Assembly: GCA_030762935.1 (NCBI GenBank)
Contig: CM060890.1
Location: forward strand, 149,878,129 to 149,942,128
DNA length: 64,000 nucleotides
Reading direction: 5' to 3'
DNA from: Hymenopus coronatus
Lineage: Eukaryota > Arthropoda > Insecta > Mantodea > Hymenopodidae
The translations under genes and the position numbers were made by a program. Under the pieces are notes generated by a model. The model was not told the DNA's origin. It made no database searches and was given only the letters and a program-made list of their open reading frames with translations. Shown one piece after another: positions 36,148 through 46,581 of this stretch (position 1 is the first letter of the stretch; the number at the start of each line of letters is the position of its first letter).

Positions 36148-36557
36148 TTTGACATTTCTGAAATTAGACAAGTTATAAAAAAGCTAAAAAGGAAGAAACC
36201 TGAGTAGCCCAGCAGGATAAAATTACGAGTTTTTAATGGTTGTATAGGGAAAACGCAAATTCTTTATTGCTGGAAAGAGTTTAAACTAATTATTTTAAAG
36301 GAAAGGGCCCAAACGAGCCGAAGTATTATAGACCAATTTGTTTGTTGAATACTTTAGAAAAAAATCTAGAAAAACTAATTTGTACAAGATTGAAAGAATA
36401 TAGATTAATGATAGGTATAAACGATAATCAATTTGGCTTTAGGAAAGCGAAATCTACACAAGGCGCGATAAATTGTGTTAAAACAACAAATTTTAAATAT
36501 GTAATTTGAATTCTAATTGATATCTCCGGCGCGTTTAGCAATTTATGGTGGCCGGTA
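36148..36557 (+). pseudogene. R1-type non-LTR reverse transcriptase, N-terminal fragment
   Basis: The translation shows, in order, a linker helix (ISEIRQVIKKLKRKK), a WKEFKLIIL segment, and after a one-base frameshift near 36290 the RT blocks YYRPICLLNTLEKNLEKLI, NDNQFGFRKAKSTQGAI and ILIDISGAFSNLWWP. DISGAF.NLWWP is the form of RT motif A typical of the R1 clade; its first Asp is one of the catalytic carboxylates. In-frame stops occur within the linker segment and just before ILIDISG. The sequence ends after this block, so the YADD motif, thumb and endonuclease are missing. It is a dead fragment. Confidence 0.88.
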
Positions 36558-36659
36558 TATATCACACGGGGCAAAACATTCCCAAAATACATGTACGCCA
36601 TCTTGACACATATAGAAAGGGACAAATCACCAAGACCAATCTTTTGTGACATTCTTCTC

Positions 36660-36778
36660 AAAATGTGCACATTATTGCTAAAATACTTATGCTTCCATTT
36701 ACTTCATGATAATCGAGTAAAACATTAGCATAAATTGTCTTATTGCTAGTTTCCTCGTAAATAGAAGGGAAATAAAAA
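36660..36778 (+). mobile_element. Family E left-end fragment
   Basis: TTACTTCATGATAATCGAG, AAACATTAGCATAAATTGTC and AATAGAAGGGAAATAAAA match the family start. It is joined directly to a reverse copy, forming a head-to-middle inversion. Confidence 0.55.
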
Positions 36779-37530
36779 TGTGAAGATTTACAATAAAATC
36801 CCCCACCCACACATGCACTTTACATGGAATATTTTTCTAAAAATTTTGGCTTTCTCAAAAATGGGTCTAACGATTTTGAAATATATTTTTTGACAAAAGA
36901 ATTCTATACCTTGAATTGTCTGGGAATATCCTCTGAAGACCTCTTTATTCTGTATGACTTTTCTATGTTTGGCAAACCGTAAGATATATATGTATATATA
37001 AAAACTTACTGCACAAAAAATGTAATCTCATTAAAACACTCAATTTATGTAATTTTCTTAGAGTTAACCGTTTTCGAGATATTCCGCTTTCTTGGTTTCA
37101 TTTTCAGCTACTTAAACTTTTTTCAAACGGGAAGTCATGTGTTATGTCGTTTCTCGTTTGTTTGCTCCTGGCGAACAAAGAGATTGGAATTTCAAATGTT
37201 TCACATAGCGACCGGCTTTTAAAGGACAAAACTGTCGCTTTAGCCTGTGCATTTTGTTATTTCTCTTCTACTTACAAGGAGCTAGTAATAAGACTAATTC
37301 TGCTTATGTTTATCATGTTGTAGATAACAGATTCAGGTTTGTTTGCTGAACAGCTAGAGGACATCATGAGAATAAAACCCATTACATTTTTTCCCTTCTA
37401 CTTGTAAGGAACTAAGTAATATGGACAATTTCTCCTAATGTTTATCTGGATTAGCAACATAGAAGAATTCGTTTTTTTACAATAATTTGTTACAGAGATA
37501 AAGAGAAAGTCATGAGAATGGGACACATTT
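36779..37530 (-). mobile_element. Family E element, reverse copy plus end fragment
   Basis: 36779-37385 carries the family on the minus strand (CCCACCCACACATGCACTTT, AAACTTACTGCACAAAAAAT, GTTAACCGTTTTCGAGATAT, TTAAAGGACAAAACTGTCGC, TTCTGCTTATGTTTATC). 37390-37530 repeats only the terminal part (CTTCTACTTGTAAGGAACTA to AGAGAAAGTCATGAGAATG), a second partial copy in the same orientation. Confidence 0.6.
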
Positions 37531-37740
37531 TTCCATAAAGTGATTACAATCTGCTCACAAATATCTGTCTTTCGTAAAAATTCTACCTATTTGTTGTTTT
37601 TCTTTACTCGTCATTCTCTACGAAATTCCCATTCAGTTGTTGAATGCGATGCATCCCCAGAGAAAACTGTTGGTCACCTCACTTGAAACTTCTAGAAACA
37701 GTCCCACGTGCAAAACCTCTCCACTGGCACTCAGGCTTAA

Positions 37741-37900
37741 CAATGTGCCACGTCGAGGTCAATGAATCTTGCAGCGTACACACGCGTATGTGTAACAATC
37801 ACAGCTGCGATGTCAAAAGAACTTACCGCGCCACAGGTGTCCACTAACACACGTGTGTAACAGCAATGACTTACAAAGCAAGCCGTGTTCGCCACAACGG
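37741..37900. repeat. Diverged repeat shared with 30268-30470
   Basis: The ordered short matches are listed under the partner. On the minus strand it holds a donor-like GGTAAGTTC at about 37822-37830. Nothing else is recognised between 37531 and 37952. Confidence 0.4.
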
Positions 37901-37952
37901 TCATCCAGAAGTTGACATACGATTTGGCATAACAAAATAATAACGAAAGTTG

Positions 37953-38562
37953 TCAACACAAAACTTTATTTACAAAGTTACACTACCTTACTCTATTTCT
38001 CAACGTAATCGTCATTGCTATCAAGGTATTTATTGTCACGTGGTACCAGTTTTTTTAATACTAATGTTATACTTTACTACCGCTAAAGAACTTATTCGTT
38101 TTTTTTTGTTTTTTTTTTTGCTTTTTTGTTTTTTGTTGTTTGTTTTTTGAATGCACAAAATGTTCGGCCAATCAAATGTTATAGGCAAAGAACGCAAGTG
38201 TATAGTGATAATGCAATGAACGAGGAAATGGCGCACAATTTTCGAGTAATCAAGGAAGAACACAACAGTGCTACGATAAATACCGGAGTGGAAGTTCATC
38301 AATCGTTTTGGAGCAGTTGAAAGCAAACGTTGATAAAAGAATTCAGAAAAACCGGTGCTTCATTTTGTACACCATACATGACTTTTTGGATGGAAAAGGT
38401 TTCCCAGCCATGAAGACCTCAAAGTGGCAGTGACATCTTGGCTCTGATTTTTAGCGGTGGAAGAGTATAACATCTGTACCACGTGACAATAAATACCTTG
38501 ATAACAATGACGTTGAGAAATAGAGTAAGGTACTGTAACTTTGTAAATATAGTCTTGTGTTG
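37953..38562 (+). mobile_element. Mariner-like element with inverted C-terminal ends and a deleted core
   Basis: The two ends are inverted repeats of about 125-145 bases. The right arm (about 38440-38562) holds the end of a mariner transposase on the + strand (VEEYN, then VPRDNKYLDNNDVEK and TAG). The left arm (37953 to about 38096) holds the same end on the minus strand (VPRDNKYLDSNDDYVEK and TAG). Normal mariner inverted repeats are about 30 bases and lie outside the gene, so the 5-prime end here has been replaced by a reversed copy of the 3-prime end. A T-rich stretch (38097-38143) follows the left arm. Confidence 0.8.
38144..38519 (+). pseudogene. Mariner-family transposase, internally deleted
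   Basis: The N-terminal helix-turn-helix remains (FLNAQNVRPIKCYRQRTQVY, then SDNAMNEE), followed after a stop by VDKRIQKNRCF, which corresponds to the region after the second DNA-binding helix. The next recognisable part is the C-terminal HDFLDGKGFP, then HEDLKVAVTSWL in another frame. The whole DDE/D catalytic core between them (about two thirds of a usual 340-residue transposase) is gone. Several stops and at least one frameshift are present, so no protein is made. Confidence 0.82.
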
Positions 38563-38571
38563 AAAATTTAT

Positions 38572-40020
38572 CTCAACTAATAAAGCGCCAATGGAATGGC
38601 CAAGATTAGACAATTTCAACCAATCACGTTCGTCTGACTGGAGCAATATTCTCGAAACATCTTATCGCAACTGCTGTTCATTTCTTTGAAATCTTGTCGC
38701 ACCTGACGTTCGTTTGTTTAATCTCCTGTCTTGATTATTGGCAACAATCTTCACTTTTAATAACTATCAGTTGCACAATTATACTTTCAACTTATTCAGT
38801 TATAATGCTTATTTAAAGTTTTATCCAGTTCATAATGTATTTAGTTGAAAAAAGGAGTGATAATAATCTTTATTTGTATTTCTTTTGTATGAGATGATTG
38901 CAATAACCTGAAATAAAACAACGTTTGTTTCCATTTCATGTATTAGTTATTAAGAGCTGATATAATATAATTGTTTCCTATTTCAATTGTTGCTATCGAT
39001 ATTCGTGCATTGGGTGTAGGCACGGTCGGCCAAGTCATAATTCAGGAGGCCGTGAAGAAAGAAAATCTGTTGTGTTACACTCACATGCTTTCTCTAGCTG
39101 CTCTACCGACAATATTCTTCTTTCTCCAGAATGCTTATCGAGACAAACATTAGCAGAATGATCTTATTACTTAGTTCCTTATAAGTAGAAGGGAACCAAA
39201 GGAATGTGTTATGCTAAAGTGATAGCCAAATGTTTTAGATTGTCATTGCAAATCGCTTCTTTGCTTGGTCAGGAGTAGAACAAAAGAAACACGGACACTT
39301 CGTGCTCAGGAAAGTATAAGTACCTACTTTGCAATTGAAGCTAATAACAAGGAATATCTCAAATACACCAAACTCCATGAAAAAAATACGACATAAATTG
39401 TGTATTTTAATGAGATCTACATTTTCTGTGTAGTAAGTTTTTGTCTATCTCTTACGTTTAGCAGTTATTGAAAATTCAGCAAAATTCACCCAAAATAAAC
39501 AGATTTTCAGAAGCTAATCCCAGAAAACTCAAGCTATACATTTTATTTGTGATGGAAATAACTTTAACATGTATTTTAATCAAAAGCGTTAGAGCCATTT
39601 AAAAGAAAAACAACATTTTCGAAAATTTTTCCATGTAAAGGGTAGTTAGGGGTGGGGGATTTTCTTGAAAAAATTTGTGTGGCACCCTTGGAGGATACCA
39701 AACTTAAATACCAAGTTTGGTATTTAACCGTCTTTTCGGTTTTGAGTCTTGCTGCTCACAGGCAGACAAACGCACACACGGACCTTTTTCTGAAAATTCT
39801 TTTTTTTTCTTTTTTTTTTTGATTCAGGGGGTCCTAAAACATGTATTTCCTGCGAAATCTCGGTATAAAATTTTTGGATGGAATACAATACCTTCCCTAA
39901 AGAGAAAGAAAAAAACATTCGATAAATAAAGATGGTCGTCATGTACCTTTTGAGAACTAATGTACAATGATAACCTTCCTAATGTATTGTCTTATGAAAT
40001 ACAAGTGTTGGGACAAGATG
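38572..40020 (+). repeat. Dispersed repeat F, copy containing a family E insertion
   Basis: 38572-39055 matches 35210-35697, and about 39925-40020 matches from 35713 onward. Between them lies one family E copy. The uninterrupted copy reads AACCATTGTGTAAATAAAG. The interrupted one reads CTGTTGTGTT at the left and CATTCGATAAATAAAG at the right, compatible with an 8- or 9-base target duplication that has since decayed. Confidence 0.7.
39068..39920 (+). mobile_element. Family E element inserted in repeat F
   Basis: It runs from ACACTCACATGCTTTCTCT through CCATTTAAAAGAAAAACAAC, CACACACGGACC (CA site) and CGAAATCTCGGTATAAAATT to CCCTAAAGAGAAAGAAAAAA. The empty-site comparison with 35210-35905 gives this copy the best-defined borders in the window. 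The right palindrome is shortened to CCTAAAGAGAAAG. Confidence 0.72.
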
Positions 40021-40473
40021 AACACTCTTATAGTGTTGATGCGGATAGCGTGTTTTCAGGTTGATAGCCTGCCAGAGTTGAGGCAGTTACACACAAAAAC
40101 CAAGACGGAGAAACATCAAAAGCTCCCACAGAGCAATGATTGAAAAGCTTTTAACCGCACGTTGCAGCAAGTTTTTGTAATTATTGCTCTCGATATGCGC
40201 ATTGCGGTCTTTTTCACCTTCCGCTGCGCAGGCTTTTCCAACAAATACCGTTATTTAATTGTCTGGATATTTTTAACCACAAGGTTTGTGACTAACTCCT
40301 TGCTTGGGGTTGGTTACCCTCATATCACACATTTTAGGGGATGTTTGACTGAAATTTCATGAAAAATCACAAAAAATAACTTTTTTTATTTTAATTATGA
40401 ATATAAAAAAGGCATAATTAGCCACCAGGAGCCATTTTTAAATGCCTTAACTGGAGCTATAGCAAAGCATTAG
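40021..40473. other. Spacer, nothing recognised
   Basis: AT-rich with a T/A tract near 40380. TATTGCTCTCGATATGCGCAT at 40185-40205 faintly resembles TTGCTATCGATATTCGTGCA in repeat F, but the match is too short to call. Confidence 0.4.
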
Positions 40474-40614
40474 AACTGAAACTCTACTGGACTCGAACTT
40501 CAGTACAAAATAAAGCTGTGGACAAGAAAAGCAGCAATGCAAGAAGAAAAGACAGCAGCTGAGAAGAGGAAAAGGAAAGCTGAGGGTCCAATCTACCAAC
40601 CTGGTGGATTTTGA
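40474..40614 (+). other. Short lysine-rich open frame, possible coding remnant
   Basis: A plus-strand frame ends at TGA 40612-40614. It reads GLELQYKIKLWTRKAAMQEE, then EKRKRKAEGPIYQPGG, an amphipathic charged segment with a basic run, as seen at the ends of small DNA-binding or transposon proteins. There is no start codon in good context, and a stop lies just upstream at about 40477. I do not recognise it; chance is possible. Confidence 0.3.
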
Positions 40615-41136
40615 TGTGAGCCATGCATTCAAATCTTTCCTTGCTATTGACATTTTCAGCATTTTCCTTCCTGTAAAATGTTCCTTGTGGAGCAGTTTTT
40701 GTGTTACATTTACTGTACATGTTTATAGAGGGAATAAGAATAAGAATTGCTCTGGGTTTTACTTTCACGTGTATTTATGTTTTCAATTTTCAAATAAAAA
40801 TTATATTTTTAATGACAGAAAAAGCACATTCATAACTTTAAACACTTTTGGAGCCTAAACGAAGGAAGACACAGAGAAACGTAGGAGCATTTCAAAAAGT
40901 GAATGTATTGTGACCCCAAGGTTAAAATATTAGACCACATTTTTTATTTATTTATTTTTTTTTTTGTCGCAAGGCACCTTTTAGTGACGTGACAAAAACA
41001 TAAAGAAATTTGAACATAACTTGGAAAGCATTAGAGCACTGCATGTGGTACTACACCTTATTTCAAAAAGTTGCATGGACCCCGACTTCATTCCTCGTCC
41101 GATATCACCAACCAGGTTAAGCTATATCTGCTACAT

Positions 41137-41325
41137 TAACATATTCGGCGCGCCAAGGGCTCGAGTGGTTGGCGCATAGCCAGGTGTGACCGCGGGGTGG
41201 AACAAAGAGTGGCGGGGCAAATCCGGCTAGACGCCGTTTCGTCCACAACATGCGTGCACTTGAAATCGAACCCGTGCTGCCTAGATGGGAGGCGAGCGGT
41301 CTAGCCACTCTGCCACGGCGGCGTC
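41137..41325 (-). mobile_element. tRNA-derived SINE
   Basis: The minus strand has a well-spaced RNA polymerase III promoter: A box TGGCAGAGTGG (41305-41315) and B box GGTTCGATTTC (41262-41272), about 32 bases apart, starting with GCCGCCGTGGC. A GC-rich non-tRNA body (GGATTTGCCCCGCC, GCGGTCACACCTGGC) follows and ends at AGCCCTTGGCGCGCCG. It stands out from AT-rich surroundings. It differs from the SINEs at 15495 and 25494. Confidence 0.75.
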
Positions 41326-41439
41326 CCCTTCAAGTAATTATTGCCAGAAAAATGTTCTTATACACATGGAATAAGCTCAAAGGATACACCTTATCGCTAT
41401 GTGAGGACCTAAACCAATAGCTCGGAAGGGGCACACCAA

Positions 41440-41780
41440 AAGAGTGTTTATCATCAATTGTGTGTTTGTCAGCTTTTGTCTCCTTCTTACTGTTTTTTAG
41501 TTATGCAAAAGTCATTCACAATAAACTAAACTTCTAGGGCTATTTCTAGGATAATTAAAATACATTTTTTATCTAAAATTCTTCATGTAACTATCGGTAT
41601 TTTTATCACAACTTCCTGGACCATTTTTGAGAAAAACAATATTTTCAAAAAGTTTGAAAGTAAAGGTTAGTTTGGGGTGGAAAATGTTTTTAAATGTTCT
41701 TGCCGCGTTCTTTGAAAATGCGGAACATAAACATCAAGTTTGGTATTTAAACTACTTGTTCTTTTGAGTTATTTTGTTAA
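41440..41780 (+). mobile_element. Family E element leading into the second array
   Basis: It carries TTGTGTGTTTGTCAGC, CACAATAAACTAAAC, CCATTTTTGAGAAAAACAA and AAGTTTGGTATTTAAAC in family order, reaching TTTTGAGTTATTTTG. At the family CA site it passes directly into ACACACAGACACACACACAC and the 4-kb array. No right half is found on the far side of the array. Confidence 0.68.
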
Positions 41781-44700
41781 CACACAGACACACACACACA
41801 CTCACAAACAAAGACATACACACTCACAAACTCAGACTCATACTTACAAATACAAAAGCATACACACTCACAAACACAGTTATACACACTCACAAACATA
41901 TACATTCACAAACACAGTTACACACATTCACAAATAAAGTTAAAAAAGGCATAGACACAAGAGCACTCAACACAGACACACGGGCACTCACAAATACAAA
42001 CAAAAGGTAACACTTACACAAACACTGACATAGACACAAGGGAACACTAAAACACAGATACAAGCACACAAACACTGACACGCGGTCACAAACAACCTCA
42101 GACACAAGGAAAAACGCACACAACATACATCAGGAAACACACACACAACAGAGACACGGGCACACAGAGCCACAGACACAGAGAAACACACTCACAACAC
42201 ATACACAAGGAAACACACAACAACACAGACACAAGGAATCACACACAAACTCAGAGATACGGACACGCACAAAAGAAGACACGGGGACACACAACCACAG
42301 ACACAAGGAAACAAACTCACAACACAGACACAAGGAAACATACTCACAACACAGACACAAGGAGACACACTCACAACACATACTCAAGGAGACACACAAC
42401 AACACAGACACAAGGAAACACACAACAACACAGACACAAGGAATCACACACAAACTCAGAGATACGGACACGCACAAAAGAAGACACGGGGACACACAAC
42501 CACAGACACAAGGAAACAAACTCACAACACAGACACAAGGAAACATACTCACAACACAGACACAAGGAGACACACTCACAACACATACTCAAGGAGACAC
42601 ACAACAACACAGACACAAGGAGACACACTCACAACACATACTCAAGGAGACACACAACACAGACACAAGGAGACACACTCACAACACATACTCAAGGAGA
42701 CACACAACAACACAGACACAAGGAGACACACTCACAACACATACACAAGGAGACACACAACAACACAGACACAAGGAAACACACAACAACACAGACACAA
42801 GGAAACACACAACAACACAGACACAAGGAAACACACAACAACACAGACACAAGGAAACACACAACAACACAGACACAAGGAGACACACTCACAACACATA
42901 CACAAGGAGACACACAACAACACAGACACAAGGAAACACACAACAACACAGACACAAGGAAACACACAACAACACAGACACAAGGAAACACACAACAACA
43001 CAGACACAAGCAAACACACAACAACACAGACACAAGGAGACACACAACAACACAGACACAAGGAAACACACAACAACACAGACACAAGGAAACACACAAC
43101 AACACAGACACAAGGAGACACACAACAACACAGACACAAGCAAACACACAACACAGACACAAGGAGACATACTCACAACAGATACACAAGGAGACACACA
43201 ACAACACAGACACAAGGAAACACACAACAACACAGACACAAGGAAACACACAACAACACAGACACAAGCAAACACACAACAACACAGACACAAGGAGACA
43301 CACAACAACACAGACACAAGGAAACACACAACAACACAGACACAAGGAAACACACAACAACACAGACACAAGGAGACACACAACAACACAGACACAAGCA
43401 AACACACAACACAGACACAAGGAGACATATTCACAACACATACACAAGGAGACACACAACAACACAGACACAAGGAAACACACAACAACAGAGACACAAG
43501 GAAACAAACTCACAACACAGACACAAGGAGACACACAACAACACAGACACAAGGAAACACACAACAACATAGGCACAAGGAAACAAACTCACAACACAGT
43601 CACAAGGAGACACACTCTCAACACATGCACAAGGAGAAACACTCACAACACATACACAAGGAGACACACAACAACACATACACAAGGAAACACACAACAA
43701 CACATACACAAGGAAACACACAACAACACATACACAAGGAGACACACAACAACACATACACAAGGAAACACACAACAACACAGACACAAGGAAACAAACT
43801 CACAACACAGACACAAGGAGACACACTCACAACACATACACAAGGAAACACACAACAACACAGACACAAGGAATCACACACAAACACAGAGATACGGACA
43901 CGCACAAATGAAGACACGGGGACACACAACCACAGACACAAGGAAACAAACTCACAACACATACACAAGGAAACACACTCACAACACAGACACAAGGAGA
44001 CACACACAAACACAGAAATACGGACAGGCACAAAAGAAGACACGGGGACACACAACCACAGACACAAGGAAACAAACTGACACCACAGACACAAAGAAAC
44101 ACACTCATAACACAGACACAAGGAAACACACACACAACACAGACACAAGGAAACACACTCACAACACAGACACAAGGAAACAAACTCACAACACAGACAC
44201 AAGGAGACACACTGACACCACAGACACAAGGAAACAAACTCACACCACAGACACAAGGAAACAAACTCACACCACAGACACAAGGAAACAAACTCACAAC
44301 ACAGACACAAGGAAACAAACTGACACCACAGACACAAAGAAACACACTCATAACACAGACACAAGGAAACACACACACAACACAGACACAAGGAGACACA
44401 CTGACACCACAGACACAAGGAAACAAACTCACACCACAGACACAAAGAAACAAACTCACAACACAGACACAAAGAAACAAACTCACAACACAGACACAAG
44501 GAGACACACTGACACCACAGACACAAAGAAACAAACTCACAACACAGACACAAGGAAACACACTCACAACACAGACACAAGGAGACACACTGACACCACA
44601 GACACAAAGAAACAAACTCACAACACAGACACAAAGAAACAAACTCACAACACAGACACAAGGAGACACACTGACACCACAGACACAAGGAAACACACTC

Positions 44701-45773
44701 ACAACACAGACACAAGGAAACAAACTCACAACACAGACACAAGGAGACACACTGACACCACAGACACAAGGAAACACACTCACAACACAGACACAAGGAA
44801 ACAAACTCACAACACAGACACAAGGAGACACACTGACACCACAGACACAAGGAAACAAACTCACACCACAGACACAAAGAAACACACTCACAACACAGAC
44901 ACAAGGAAACACACTCACAACACAGACACAAGGAGACACAAACAAACACAGAAATACGGACAGGCACAAAAGAAGACACGGGACACACAACCACAGACAC
45001 AAGGAAACAAACTGACACCACAGACACAAAGAAACACACTCACAACACAGACACAAGGAAACACACTCACAACACAGACACAAGGAGACACACCCACAAC
45101 ACAGAGATACGGACACGCACAAACACAGACACAAGGAAACACACACACAGCACAGACCCAAGGAAACACACTCACAACGCAGACACGGGAACACACATCC
45201 ACAGACACAAAGAAACACACTCACAACATAGACGCAAAGAAACACACACAGCCACAGACACAAGGAAACACACTCACAACACAGACACAAGGAAACGCAC
45301 TCACAACACAGAGATACGGACACTCACAAACAGAGACATAGGGACACACAACTACAGACACAAGAAAACACACTCACAACACAAGGGTGCGCACAAACAC
45401 AGATACGGAGACACACAACCCACATATACAAGAAAACACACTCACAACACAGACACATGGATAGACACAAACAGAGACACGGTGACACACAACTAATGAC
45501 ACAAAGAAACACACACACACAACCACAGACTCAAGGAAACATAACACACATACACTCACAAGGAAACACACACAAACACAGACACATGGGTACGAACAAA
45601 CACAGACACGGGGATACACAACCACAGTCACACAACCACAGACTCACGGAAACTAAACACACAAACACAGACACAAGAAAAAAAACTCACAAACACAGAC
45701 AAATGGGTACGCACAAACACAGATACGGGAACACACAAACACAGACATAAGGAAACACGCAAACAAACACAGA
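41781..45773 (+). repeat. 4-kb array of 26/27-bp CACAGACACAAGGAAACA units
   Basis: The first 350 bases are irregular CACTCACAAACACA repeats. From about 42190 the units are CACAGACACAAGGAAACA plus CACAACAA (26 bp) or CACTCACAA (27 bp), with GGAAACA/GGAGACA alternation. 27-bp stretches keep frame on both strands (TDTRKHTHN on plus, VFPCVCVVS on minus), giving open frames of up to 498 codons (43827-45323 minus, 43908-45341 plus). Opposed open frames over the same bases and no start context argue against coding. A longer block with GAGATACGGACACGCACAAA recurs several times. Confidence 0.93.
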
Positions 45774-45880
45774 CACAACATTTTGTCCGTAAACTTCGCA
45801 AATTTGCCGATAAATTTCAATTTGTTTCACTTTCCTAGCATTCAGGAAACGAACCACAGATCTTATATCACAAGCGGCAT
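45774..45880 (-). pseudogene. Mariner transposase helix-turn-helix fragment at array edge
   Basis: The minus strand reads CDIRSVVRFLNARKV, then IEIYRQICEVYGQNV, the first helix-turn-helix of mariner-type transposases, with the conserved FLNAR.V...EI.RQ..EVYG pattern. It stops exactly where the CACAGACACAA array starts, so everything after the first DNA-binding domain is lost. The open frame continuing into the array (45687) is an artefact. It is a separate copy from the one at 38144, in opposite orientation and with a less decayed sequence. Confidence 0.82.
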
Positions 45881-46064
45881 TATTTTCAACCAACACAAAC
45901 ATTGTAAACAAGCACAACAAAGCGCATGTGGCCGACAGCAATCTCAAAATGGCACACGTTTCTTGTCCTTGATACAGAGTGTCTACCGCGCATGTGCGCA
46001 ACAGCGATCGCAGCGCTGCAGCTGAGATAAGTTGAATCGGAACTTACTTACTGGACGTACGTCG
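45881..46064. other. Short unique spacer between arrays 2 and 3
   Basis: The minus strand continues an open frame upstream of the helix-turn-helix (Cys/Leu-rich, to 46001) with no domain that I recognise. CGCGCATGTGCGCAACAGCG and GCAGCGCTGCAGCTGAG are locally GC-rich and self-complementary. The third array begins at about 46065. Confidence 0.5.
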
Positions 46065-46313
46065 TATGTGTGTATGTTTATAGTTCTAGGTGTGTATGTT
46101 TATATGTGTATGTGTGTATGTGTAAATGTGTGTGTATTTGTATGTGTGTATGTTTTATATGTGTGTATATTAATATGTATATATGTGTAGTGTGTATGTG
46201 TAAATGTGTGTGTATTTGTATGTGTGTATGTTTTATATGTGTGTATATTAATATGTATATATGTGTATATGTGTATGTTTGTATGCTTATATGTGTGTAT
46301 ATTTATATGTGTG

Positions 46314-46320
<7 letters not shown>

Positions 46321-46366
<46 letters not shown>
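46321..46366. repeat. (AT)23 dinucleotide tract
   Basis: 46 bases of pure AT alternation, lying outside the 9.65-kb duplicated unit. A second, interrupted AT tract lies at about 55829-55858. Such tracts can extrude cruciforms and are often unstable. Confidence 0.95.
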
Positions 46367-46372
<6 letters not shown>

Positions 46373-46581
46373 ATATGTGTATGTTTGTATGCTTATACGT
46401 GTGAATGTTTATATGTGTATATCTGTGTATGTTTATATGTGTGTATGTTTATATTTGTGTGTATTTGTATGTGCGTATATTTATTTATATGTATGTATAT
46501 GTGTGTATGTTTTATATATGTGTATATTTAAATGTGTGTATATGAATATTTGTGTATATGTATATATGTGTATATGTATAT

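Noticed and set aside
43827..45341. Two overlapping open frames of 498 (minus) and 477 (plus) codons
   Set aside because: They arise on opposite strands of the same 27-bp repeat; a repeat-unit artefact rather than overlapping genes.
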